DNA from: Paenibacillus camelliae | GTDB taxonomy: Bacteria > Bacillota > Bacilli > Paenibacillales > Paenibacillaceae | DNA: 64,000 nucleotides | Reading direction: 5' to 3' | NCBI RefSeq assembly: GCF_023715345.1 | Contig: NZ_JAMBNY010000001.1 | Coordinates: forward strand, 806,001 to 870,000 | Part shown: positions 1 through 7,825 of the stretch, piece after piece | Layout of the letters: each line of letters begins with the position of its first letter | Position numbering within the stretch: position 1 is the first letter of the stretch | The notes under the pieces: generated by a model | Database searches by the model: none | Seen by the model: the letters and a program-made list of their open reading frames with translations, nothing else | What the model was told of the DNA's origin: nothing | Program-made: the position numbers and the translations under genes

Positions 1-238
1 GCTTACGATACCACCAAATGGCCACTACCATACCCACAATGCTAAGCAAGCTTACATTAACATGCAGTGACAAATCAAGTGAGATTACATGGAAATCAAA
101 AGAAGGACTCCAATCTGTTGTAATCGCATTCGTTAAAAACGATAGGCCAGGGACGGATTCAAGCCAATAGGAAATAAGCGAACCTGCAAGCAGTCCAAGT
201 AATATAAGTAGTAACAGTGTCCATTTGTTTTTCTTCAT
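1..238 (-). CDS. DUF4321 family membrane protein (partial, C-terminus outside window)
   Basis: The frame is open from an ATG at 238 to the window edge, giving about 79 residues. The start is MKKNKWTLLLLILLGLLAG, a lysine-rich N-terminus followed by a hydrophobic segment (residues about 7-20). A motif VPGLSFLTNAITTDWSP follows, and a second hydrophobic segment ends in WWYRK. This pattern resembles the small DUF4321 proteins of Firmicutes, which sit next to maf/radC/mreB. The function is unknown. An AAAGGG ribosome binding site lies about ten bases before the ATG. It follows the SPOR-domain gene on the same strand, a layout matching the spoIIB-maf-radC-mreB neighbourhood of Bacillus. The assignment rests on remembered family sequence and on context. 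Confidence 0.65.
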   Translation of the reverse strand, partial: MKKNKWTLLLLILLGLLAGSLISYWLESVPGLSFLTNAITTDWSPSFDFHVISLDLSLHVNVSLLSIVGMVVAIWWYRK

Positions 239-312
239 TGGTCCAATCCCTTTCTACATGCGTCTACTCCCTCTATTATACGCACCTAGATCAGGGATGA
301 CAATGAGTTTAC

Positions 313-1812
313 TTACTCATACCATTCTTTCTGAAGGAGTACTGATTTCACAAGGGATGACTGTATGCTCCATAGGTATACAGACTTAGGCTCTGCTTGA
401 TAGTTTTGCAATTGCGCCTGAGCATTCATCAGCTCTTCCTTTAATGTAATGGCTTCCTGCTTATCAACGGAATCAACCCAATGTGCCTCAATCTCATTAG
501 CGAGTGACAGCCAATTATTGTAGGAGATCTGGGCTGCGGAATAGGCAGCCTCACCAATCTTGCTGAAGCTTGTCTGTTCAAGCTGTATAGCTACAAGATC
601 AGCATACATAGAAATTAACGCATTGCTATCCTTAAAATATTGATCAAGTTTCTCCGCCTCTCCATTGAAGGCAATCTGAGATGGCAATTGAAGCGTCATC
701 TCCTTGCGATATGTCTCAATACCTTTTATTTTGCCTTGAATCGGTGCTGCATTCGTTGCAGTCGTTGCTAATCCAGCATATACAAAATATCGATCACTGC
801 TATCTTTAATGTAATGTCCGTTAAACCCTCCTAGCTCCAGGCTAGCAAGTACTTCATCACGTGTTTTTTCTTGAGTGAATACGCCTGCTTGTAGCACATG
901 ATAATGGAAGCTTGCTTCACTAAGCTGTACAGCTGTTCCTGATGTAACTTCCTTTGCATCCCGCCCCTCGACTACAGGCACAGGCATATTATCATTTGAC
1001 CCGACAGCTGCTGCTTGCTCAGCCTCGCTCGGCTTAGCCAGTGCGGAAAGCGGCCATACCGACACGCCAAAAACTAGTGATAGCATCAAATATCCAATAC
1101 AAATACCCGTCACGATGGCACTAATGACAGAAACCGCGCTATTTAACCAAGGCAAAGGTTTTCGATCTAGCTCCTCGTGAGTTGCTTGCTCAAGGAACGT
1201 GGCTTCATCAATGCTACGAGCGCGCGTTGAATCCGCTGAAGCTTCCTCATACTGATCTAGCTCGTATAAGCGTTGCTTCTCATCATCACGTTCAACATAG
1301 TCGCTTACAGCATGAGAATAAACGTGTTCCTCGTAATGAGACCAATTCGCAGGAATCTGCTCTGCGTGAGTATCGTTATATGACTCCTGTTTTATCTTAA
1401 CGTGCTTCACTTCTTCTTGCAGCTTGGCTTGGTTCACATCTTCTTGTAATAGGTTGGCTTGTTCAACGATTGCTTGCTGCTCCTGCTTATATTGTTCGAT
1501 TTCAATATACTGCTCAGATACGTTACCCTTTTGCACCTGCTCATCATAAGTAGTTTGATTACTTTCTAAGCTGCTTTCACGAATTAGTTTTTCTAGCTTT
1601 TCTATATCAATCTCGTATTGATTCAAAGTCGTTGTTGCATCTATATTATGAGCTGGCTCGTCGAAGCTCCACTTTTGCTCGTTACTAAGTATAGGTTCTT
1701 CAACCTCTTCATGCAGTGCAGCTGGCTGCAGAACTTCCTGAGCTGGATGCGTTTCTTCTATCTTATTTCCTTGACGATCAAAACGATATGTAATGCGATT
1801 TGGTTTTGTCAC
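313..1812 (-). CDS. SPOR-domain membrane protein, probable SpoIIB counterpart
   Basis: About 499 residues. The N-terminal 220 residues are acidic and rich in Q and E and are probably cytoplasmic. One membrane helix (about residues 226-248, SAVSVISAIVTGICIGYLML) is followed by an outside region with a SPOR domain (about 300-357: HYHVLQAGVFTQ ... YFVYAGL). SPOR domains bind septal, stem-peptide-poor peptidoglycan. In Bacillus the equivalent site, after folC and before maf, holds spoIIB, a SPOR protein acting at the sporulation septum, so that role is inferred here from architecture and position. A longer frame begins at a GTG at 1821, but GAGAGGAG lies eight bases before the GTG at 1812, which is preferred. 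A sigma-E-like promoter lies upstream. A general cell-division SPOR protein is the alternative. Confidence 0.7.
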   Translation of the reverse strand: MTKPNRITYRFDRQGNKIEETHPAQEVLQPAALHEEVEEPILSNEQKWSFDEPAHNIDATTTLNQYEIDIEKLEKLIRESSLESNQTTYDEQVQKGNVSEQYIEIEQYKQEQQAIVEQANLLQEDVNQAKLQEEVKHVKIKQESYNDTHAEQIPANWSHYEEHVYSHAVSDYVERDDEKQRLYELDQYEEASADSTRARSIDEATFLEQATHEELDRKPLPWLNSAVSVISAIVTGICIGYLMLSLVFGVSVWPLSALAKPSEAEQAAAVGSNDNMPVPVVEGRDAKEVTSGTAVQLSEASFHYHVLQAGVFTQEKTRDEVLASLELGGFNGHYIKDSSDRYFVYAGLATTATNAAPIQGKIKGIETYRKEMTLQLPSQIAFNGEAEKLDQYFKDSNALISMYADLVAIQLEQTSFSKIGEAAYSAAQISYNNWLSLANEIEAHWVDSVDKQEAITLKEELMNAQAQLQNYQAEPKSVYLWSIQSSLVKSVLLQKEWYE

Positions 1813-1841
1813 AACAATCACTCCTCTCTTCTATCACTAGT

Positions 1842-1870
1842 ATTCTATGAAATGCGAATTCATATTATGA
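1842..1870 (-). promoter_or_regulatory. candidate sigma-E promoter of the SPOR-domain gene
   Basis: On the minus strand, TCATAAT (1870-1864) is separated by 14 bases from CATAGAAT (1849-1842). The Bacillus sigma-E consensus is about KMATATT, 14 bases, CATACAMT, so the matches are 6/7 and 7/8 with the right spacing. The GTG start is about 30 bases further on. This would fit mother-cell expression of a sporulation SPOR protein. The call is by eye only, and AT-rich sequence gives chance hits. Confidence 0.4.
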
Positions 1871-1924
1871 TAGACAAGAAAAGAAAATTGTTTTCGGTGA
1901 TAGCTCATAGATTCTCAAGACCAA

Positions 1925-1980
1925 AACAAAAAAAGAACAAGCATGGAGGGCTAAATAGAACCCTCACCGATTGTTCTTTT
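1925..1980 (-). terminator. rho-independent terminator after murC
   Basis: AAAAGAACAA (1931-1940) pairs perfectly with TTGTTCTTTT (1971-1980). An inner GAGGG/CCCTC stem is separated from it by a small internal loop. On the minus strand the hairpin is followed by a T-rich run. It separates the folC-murC transcript from the SPOR-domain gene. Confidence 0.75.
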
Positions 1981-2011
1981 CCTAATTTATGTTGTTGTAC
2001 CGTGTAGTCTT

Positions 2012-3430
2012 TTATTGCTTGATGTAATCGCCAAGCTCGTGGGCAACCTTCCATATATCACCGGCACCCATCGTTATGACAATATCACCAGGGGTAATTG
2101 TTGTCTTAAGCTGAGCCAGCACCTGCTCCTTGGTCGGAATATACGTAGCATTATGCTGACCGCTTGCCTTTATTAATTCAACGAGCTTCTCAGAAGAAAC
2201 CCCTTCTATTGCTGCTTCCCCAGCAGGTGAATAAATATCAGTGATGATCACACGATCCGCCTCTGGAAACGCTTTGCTAAATTCATCCAACAAAAAATAA
2301 GTTCGCGTAAATCGCTGCGGTTGGAAAACAGCTGTAATACGTTTTCCAGAAGCTTTAGCTGCACGAATAGTCGCTGTAATTTCTGTAGGATGATGTGCAT
2401 AATCGTCAACCACAAGCATATCATTTACATCCGCCACGACTTGAAAACGTCGCTTGGCGCCTTCAAACTTAGTGATGGCAGTACGAATCTCCTCAATCGC
2501 TACACCTGCTTCAATGGCAGTAATAATGGTTGCCATTGCATTGTACACATTATGAAGTCCAGGTACAGACAGCTTGAAGCTGCCTAGAGACTGACCCTGA
2601 TGGTGAAGCTCAAAGCTTACACAGCGATCTCCTTCTTCGATGTGACTCGCTTTATAATCCGCTTGCTCAGTAATTCCATAAGTAATCAGCTGCTTCTTCT
2701 GTAAGTCCTCTGAATCATACACGCGAGGCAGCAGCTCACGAACATTTGCGTCATCAATACAAACGATCGCTTTGCCATCTGATTTAACTTGCATTAGAAA
2801 CTGTACATAAGCTTTTTTAATATTTTCGAAATCTCCATCGTAATTTTCAAGATGATCCGCTTCAATATTTGTGACAACAGCTATTGATGGGAAGTACTTA
2901 AGGAACGATCCATCACTTTCGTCTGCTTCTGCTACAAGATAGCTACCCTTGCCTGCTTTTGCATTGGTACCAAGATTAACAATTTCTCCGCCAATGATGT
3001 ACGTAGGATCTTGATTCGTCAGTTCCATAACAAGAGCGATCATGGATGAAGTGGTTGTCTTACCATGTGCACCCGCAACTGCAATTCCTTCTGTAGCATT
3101 AAGCAATTTAGCTAGCATTTCTGAGCGGTGGAGCACCGGTATGCCTGCACGTTGTGCGGCAACAAGCTCTACATTATCAGAGCTGACAGCGGTTGAGTAT
3201 ACGACAAGTGTCGCCCCTTCCACATGAGAAGCATCATGACCAAGACTAACCTGAGCTCCTTGCTCTGCGAGCTTGCTCGAAAGTGCTGACTGTGCCAAAT
3301 CAGAACCTGTTACTTTGTAGCCCATTTCCAATACAACCTTGGCAATCGCACTCATTCCGTAACCACCAATACCGATGAAATGAACTTGTTCATTTGCTTT
3401 CAAAGAGAATTCACCAGCCTTTTTCTGCAT
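2012..3430 (-). CDS. murC: UDP-N-acetylmuramate--L-alanine ligase
   Basis: 472 residues, the usual MurC length. The enzyme joins L-alanine to UDP-MurNAc using ATP, the first amino acid added to the peptidoglycan stem peptide, in the cytosol. The N-terminal Rossmann motif is FIGIGGYGMSAIA (about 18-30). The Mur-ligase ATP loop is GAHGKTTTSSM (about 119-129), and DDYAHHPTEI lies in the C-terminal domain. It overlaps the end of folC by 20 bases, so translation is probably coupled. The ATG at 3430 has only AAGG immediately in front of it. A TTG at 3403 (giving LKANEQVHFIG) would match the shorter N-terminus usual in the family, so the start is uncertain. A strong terminator follows. Confidence 0.95.
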   Translation of the reverse strand: MQKKAGEFSLKANEQVHFIGIGGYGMSAIAKVVLEMGYKVTGSDLAQSALSSKLAEQGAQVSLGHDASHVEGATLVVYSTAVSSDNVELVAAQRAGIPVLHRSEMLAKLLNATEGIAVAGAHGKTTTSSMIALVMELTNQDPTYIIGGEIVNLGTNAKAGKGSYLVAEADESDGSFLKYFPSIAVVTNIEADHLENYDGDFENIKKAYVQFLMQVKSDGKAIVCIDDANVRELLPRVYDSEDLQKKQLITYGITEQADYKASHIEEGDRCVSFELHHQGQSLGSFKLSVPGLHNVYNAMATIITAIEAGVAIEEIRTAITKFEGAKRRFQVVADVNDMLVVDDYAHHPTEITATIRAAKASGKRITAVFQPQRFTRTYFLLDEFSKAFPEADRVIITDIYSPAGEAAIEGVSSEKLVELIKASGQHNATYIPTKEQVLAQLKTTITPGDIVITMGAGDIWKVAHELGDYIKQ

Positions 3431-4784
3431 CCTTGTTGTGTAGCATATACGAGCGTACGTCTCCTATCAAATACAATGTCCCAGTAACTACTGCTAGATC
3501 TGATGGTTCGGTTATTTTAAGTAATAATGCCAGTGCCTTTTTCCAATCCTTCTCTACGATGACGTTAGGAGAAGTCTGCAGGCCTAGCTCATGACCAATA
3601 TCCTCGACCACAGCACGCAGCTGCTCAGCATCTTTTGCCGATCGATAATTAGGCTCTGTAAGTATTAACGTATCCGCTATAGTTAATATATGCTTCAATG
3701 TGTCACGGTGATTCTTATTCTCGATCATTCCCATAACAAGATGTAACTTTTCATACTTAAATGTAGAGGTTAAGGAGTCAACAAGCACCTCAGCGCCTTC
3801 AGGATTATGTGCACCGTCAATTAGCAAGCGAGGCTGATCACTGATTTGCTCTAGACGCCCTGGCCAGGTCGTCATCTTCATTCCCTCAAGCAAATCCTCG
3901 TCCTCGATGACAAGCGCATAATATTGACGAAGCACTTCGATGGTCATAAGGGCAACTGCAGCATTCTGTCGTTGATGAGCGCCCTTCATCGTGATCGTAA
4001 CATCTTCAAGATTACGGAACATTCCTTCAAATCTGAATTGCTGCTCCTGCTCATCCACATATAGTGGCATCTGATCGAATTGCTGCTGATACAAATATAG
4101 GGTGCTCTTCTTTTCTCGAGCAGTGTTCGTGATCACTTGGATGGCTTCTGGCTGAGTTACACCTGCAATAACTGGTGTACCCGGCTTAATAATTCCTGCC
4201 TTCTCAGCGGTAATTGCTTCAATGGTATCGCCAAGTCTATCCATATGATCATGACCGATATTTGTAATGACTGAAACGACAGGGTGAACGATATTCGTCA
4301 CATCAAGTCTGCCGCCTAGCCCAGTCTCCCATACGACATAATCTGGATAGGTTACAGTCGCATAATATAAGATGGCGATCAGAACAGTAACCTCGAACAT
4401 CGTTGGAGAACCAAGCTCAGTTTGTGCCATCTCTTCGACAAGCGGTCGGACCTTGTTAGCGAGCTGAAGCAGTGTCTCCTCTTCTATATCTTGACCATTA
4501 TATTGCATGCGATTCGTAAATTTTGTAATATACGGCGAAGTAAACGTTCCAACATCATAGCCGCCTTTTATAAGAACATGGGTAAGGTAAGAGCATACAG
4601 AGCCCTTACCATTAGTTCCAGCGACATGAATAAAACGCAGACGTCGATGCGGGTTTTCAAGCGCATCGAGCAGCTGCTCAATACGCTCCAGTCCTGGACG
4701 TATTCCGAATGGAATCAGTCCGTTAATCCAATCGACAGCTTCTTGATAGGAATGCATCAAAACGTCATCATGAAGTTTGCTCAT
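3411..4784 (-). CDS. folC: folylpolyglutamate synthase / dihydrofolate synthase
   Basis: 457 residues. FolC adds glutamate to dihydropteroate and to folates with ATP in the cytosol, retaining folates in the cell. It belongs to the Mur-ligase fold. The P-loop HVAGTNGKGSVCSYL lies at about 53-67, followed by TSPYITKFTNRMQYNG (the omega-loop and folate-binding region), GLGGRLDVTN, and IDGAHNPEGAEVL in the C-terminal domain. The ATG at 4784 has AAAGGAGAA at good spacing. It lies 24 bases after valS and overlaps murC. The valS-folC order is conserved in Bacillus, so the gene is probably read from the valS T-box promoter. Confidence 0.95.
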   Translation of the reverse strand: MSKLHDDVLMHSYQEAVDWINGLIPFGIRPGLERIEQLLDALENPHRRLRFIHVAGTNGKGSVCSYLTHVLIKGGYDVGTFTSPYITKFTNRMQYNGQDIEEETLLQLANKVRPLVEEMAQTELGSPTMFEVTVLIAILYYATVTYPDYVVWETGLGGRLDVTNIVHPVVSVITNIGHDHMDRLGDTIEAITAEKAGIIKPGTPVIAGVTQPEAIQVITNTAREKKSTLYLYQQQFDQMPLYVDEQEQQFRFEGMFRNLEDVTITMKGAHQRQNAAVALMTIEVLRQYYALVIEDEDLLEGMKMTTWPGRLEQISDQPRLLIDGAHNPEGAEVLVDSLTSTFKYEKLHLVMGMIENKNHRDTLKHILTIADTLILTEPNYRSAKDAEQLRAVVEDIGHELGLQTSPNVIVEKDWKKALALLLKITEPSDLAVVTGTLYLIGDVRSYMLHNKDAEKGW

Positions 4785-4808
4785 ATCGATTCTCCTTTTT
4801 TCTGCGAA

Positions 4809-7451
4809 TTAACCGCGAAGCTCAGCAATACGTTGAACAACCTTGTCACGCTTTTCCGCATAATCCTTCATTTTGCTGCGTTCTTCCTCAATCACTTTAG
4901 CTGGCGCTTTCGCTACAAAGCCTTCATTCGCAAGCTTTTTCTCTACGCGCTCAACCTCTTTATTCAAATGCTCGATTTCCTTCTCAAGTCGAGCAATTTC
5001 CTTATCAATATCAAGCAAACCAGCTAACGGTAAATATAGCTCTGCCCCAGTTACAATTGCAGACATCGCTTTATCAGGTGCGGCTTTGCCAATTGCTATC
5101 TCTAGCGTTGAAGTACCGCAGAAGCGCTCAATAAACTCTTCATTCGAAGCTAGAATTGCAAGCTCCGCTTCGCTTGAAGGCTTCACGATAAGATCTACCT
5201 TCTTACTCATCGGCACATTAACCTCTGCTCGAATATTACGAACAGCTCGAATCATATCCATGAGCAGCTCCATTTCCTTAACAGCCTGTGGAGCAGCTAG
5301 CTTTTCATCATATACCGGCCAAGGAGCAAGCGTAATCGTTTCACCCTGATGCGGTAGATGCTGCCAGATCTCCTCAGAGATAAACGGCATGAATGGATGG
5401 ATTAAACGCTGCGTGCGATCCAGCACATAAGCCAGCACGGATTGCGTTGCTTTTTTAGCCGCTTCATCGGAACCATAAAGGCTAAGCTTCGAAAATTCGA
5501 TATACCAGTCGCATAGATCATCCCAAATAAAGTTATAAAGCAAGCGACCCGTTTCACCGAAGTCATAGCTGTCCATTAAGCGAGTTACATCGCGAACCGT
5601 TTCATTCAGTCGATGCAAGATCCAGCGATCTGCAGTGCCAAGCTTCCCATCCAGCTGAATATCCTCATACGTAAAGCCTTCCAAGTTCATAAGAGCAAAA
5701 CGTGAAGCATTCCAGATTTTATTGGCAAAGTTACGAGCTTGCTCTACCTTTTCGTAGCGGAAACGTAGATCCTGACCCGGAGTGCTGCCCGTAGAGATCA
5801 TGAAGCGCATCGCATCCGCACCATATTGCTCGATTACTTCAAGTGGATCGACGCCATTGCCAAGAGATTTCGACATTTTTTGTCCATCTTTATCGCGAAC
5901 AAGTCCATGCATGAGAACATCCTTGAACGGAATCTCATCTGTGAACTCAAGCGCTGTGAAGATCATGCGAGCGACCCAGAAATAAATGATATCGTAGCCA
6001 GTAACGAGCACATTTGTAGGGTAGTATCGCTTCAAGTCTTCGGTTTGCTCTGGCCATCCAAGTGTAGAGAACGGCCATAGCGCAGAGCTGAACCATGTAT
6101 CAAGCACGTCATTGTCTTGACGCAGATTCGGATCCTGTTGGTCCTCGCGCGATACGATCATTTCACCTGTTTCATCGTTGTACCATGCAGGAATTCGATG
6201 CCCCCACCATAGCTGACGAGAAATACACCAGTCACGAACATTTTCAATCCAATTCAAATACGTTTTCTCGAAGCGCTCTGGAACAAATTGTACACCTTTA
6301 CCAGACTTCTGTGCTGCGATAGCCGCTTCAGCAAGAGGCTTCATAGCAACGAACCATTGTGTGGATAGATAAGGCTCTACAACAGCACCACTGCGCTCAC
6401 TGTGCCCAACCTGATGCACATGATCCTCAATCAACACGCATACGCCATGCTCCTGAAGATCAGCAACGAGCTGCTTGCGGCAATCAAAGCGATCCATTCC
6501 TTTATATGGTCCTGCCTCATCATTCATTGTACCTGTCTCATCCATAACGATGATTTGCGGCAGCTTATGACGCTCACCAACCTCAAAGTCGTTCGGATCA
6601 TGTGCAGGAGTGATTTTTACTGCGCCAGATCCAAATTCCTTCTCTACATATTCATCAGCGATAATTGGAATTTCGCGGTTAACGACCGGAAGCACAATCA
6701 TCTCACCGATTAAATGCTTGTAGCGCTCATCCTCAGGATGCACCGCAACCGCTGTATCTCCAAGCATTGTTTCTGGACGTGTTGTTGCTACGGTAATGTA
6801 GCCAGAGCCGTTTTTCAAAGGGTAGCGTAAATGGTACAGATGACCATTGAGCTCCTTATATTCAACCTCAATATCTGACAATGCTGTTCTAGCTGCAGGG
6901 TCCCAGTTAATAATTTTTTTACCGCGATAAATTAAGCCTTTTTCGTATAGACGTACAAAAACCTCGCGTACGGCCTTCGATAACCCTTCATCCAGCGTAA
7001 AGCGCTCGCGTGAGTAATCGAGAGACAGTCCCATTTTTGCCCATTGCTCGCGAATGGTGTTGGCATATTGATCCTTCCATGCCCATACCTGTTCAAGGAA
7101 CTTTTCACGACCAAGATCATGACGGGAAATCCCTTGCTCACGCAGCTTTTGTTCTACCTTTGTTTGCGTTGCAATACCTGCATGGTCTGAACCAGGCAGC
7201 CATAGAGCGTCATAGCCCTGCATGCGCTTCGCACGGATAATAATGTCCTGAAGCGTAAAGTCTAGCGCATGGCCAATATGAAGCATTCCCGTCACGTTAG
7301 GCGGTGGAATAACAATTGTAAACGGCTCCGCATCTTTTCGTTGCCCCGCTTGAAAATAGTTGTTGTTCATCCAATATTCATACCATTTTTGTTCAGCAGC
7401 CTTCGGGTCATACGTTGTCGGCATGCTTAATTTAGACTGATTCTCTGACAT
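4809..7451 (-). CDS. valS: valyl-tRNA synthetase
   Basis: 880 residues. It charges tRNA-Val and edits mischarged threonine in the cytosol. It is a class I enzyme: HIGH signature in [11 protein letters not shown] (about 56-66), the editing insert at about 200-380 with [17 protein letters not shown], and KMSKSLGN at about 523-530. The long coiled-coil tail typical of ValRS (about 810-880) is also present. The frame extends ten codons upstream to 7481, but GGAGG lies eight bases before the ATG at 7451 (MSENQSKLS), which is therefore chosen. Expression is controlled by the T-box leader just upstream. folC follows closely. Confidence 0.97.
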   Translation of the reverse strand: MSENQSKLSMPTTYDPKAAEQKWYEYWMNNNYFQAGQRKDAEPFTIVIPPPNVTGMLHIGHALDFTLQDIIIRAKRMQGYDALWLPGSDHAGIATQTKVEQKLREQGISRHDLGREKFLEQVWAWKDQYANTIREQWAKMGLSLDYSRERFTLDEGLSKAVREVFVRLYEKGLIYRGKKIINWDPAARTALSDIEVEYKELNGHLYHLRYPLKNGSGYITVATTRPETMLGDTAVAVHPEDERYKHLIGEMIVLPVVNREIPIIADEYVEKEFGSGAVKITPAHDPNDFEVGERHKLPQIIVMDETGTMNDEAGPYKGMDRFDCRKQLVADLQEHGVCVLIEDHVHQVGHSERSGAVVEPYLSTQWFVAMKPLAEAAIAAQKSGKGVQFVPERFEKTYLNWIENVRDWCISRQLWWGHRIPAWYNDETGEMIVSREDQQDPNLRQDNDVLDTWFSSALWPFSTLGWPEQTEDLKRYYPTNVLVTGYDIIYFWVARMIFTALEFTDEIPFKDVLMHGLVRDKDGQKMSKSLGNGVDPLEVIEQYGADAMRFMISTGSTPGQDLRFRYEKVEQARNFANKIWNASRFALMNLEGFTYEDIQLDGKLGTADRWILHRLNETVRDVTRLMDSYDFGETGRLLYNFIWDDLCDWYIEFSKLSLYGSDEAAKKATQSVLAYVLDRTQRLIHPFMPFISEEIWQHLPHQGETITLAPWPVYDEKLAAPQAVKEMELLMDMIRAVRNIRAEVNVPMSKKVDLIVKPSSEAELAILASNEEFIERFCGTSTLEIAIGKAAPDKAMSAIVTGAELYLPLAGLLDIDKEIARLEKEIEHLNKEVERVEKKLANEGFVAKAPAKVIEEERSKMKDYAEKRDKVVQRIAELRG

Positions 7452-7480
7452 TTCTTCATCCTCCATACGATAAATATGCA

Positions 7481-7520
7481 ATAAAAAAGCCTTTCATCCT
7501 TATAAAAAGGACGAAAGGCT
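7481..7520 (-). terminator. T-box leader terminator hairpin of valS
   Basis: On the minus strand AGCCTTTCGTCC pairs with GGATGAAAGGCT with one G-U and a short AT loop, followed by TTTTTTA. This is the attenuator that stops transcription when tRNA-Val is charged. It lies about 30 bases before the valS start. Confidence 0.85.
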
Positions 7521-7755
7521 ATTCTTCCGTGGTACCACCTTCATTCCATACGACTACGACCCTCGTATGGCTCTCAATACAGATAACGGCTGCAGCCGGC
7601 CATACCTATTAGTAGCGATCAGATCGCTATGTTCAGCTTGGCAATTCAGAGGCGACCCATATACTTATTATCCTGTAAAGCCTCACAGCGAACAGCTCTA
7701 CTCTCTGAAGGTAATGTACGTATACTATTCCTCATCATCATTATTAGACATATAT
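7481..7755 (-). ncRNA. T-box riboswitch controlling valS
   Basis: The leader contains the conserved T-box sequence AAGGTGGTACCACGGAAG (minus strand, 7542-7525), directly followed by the terminator hairpin. The TGGT of the antiterminator bulge would pair with the ACCA end of uncharged tRNA-Val. Further 5' there is a Stem I-like segment with CAGAGAGTAGAG and later GGGTCGCC. GTC in the latter is the most likely valine specifier codon, but that choice is uncertain without folding. Uncharged tRNA-Val should favour the antiterminator and read-through into valS-folC. Confidence 0.88.
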
Positions 7756-7759
7756 ATGT

Positions 7760-7788
7760 ATAATAACGTATGAAGAGGTTCTAGTCAA
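7760..7788 (-). promoter_or_regulatory. sigma-A promoter of the valS T-box leader
   Basis: TTGACT (7788-7783) and TATTAT (7765-7760) are separated by exactly 17 bases on the minus strand. Transcription would begin near 7753 and give a leader of about 300 bases. The 37 bases between this promoter and the spoVID-like stop hold nothing else recognisable. Confidence 0.7.
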
Positions 7789-7825
7789 TTTCAACGAGAG
7801 GTTATTCAAACAACTCATCAAAAAC

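Noticed and set aside
4422..5027. Long plus-strand open frame opposite valS and folC
   Set aside because: It is antisense to two certain genes, has no ribosome binding site and its translation resembles no protein family.
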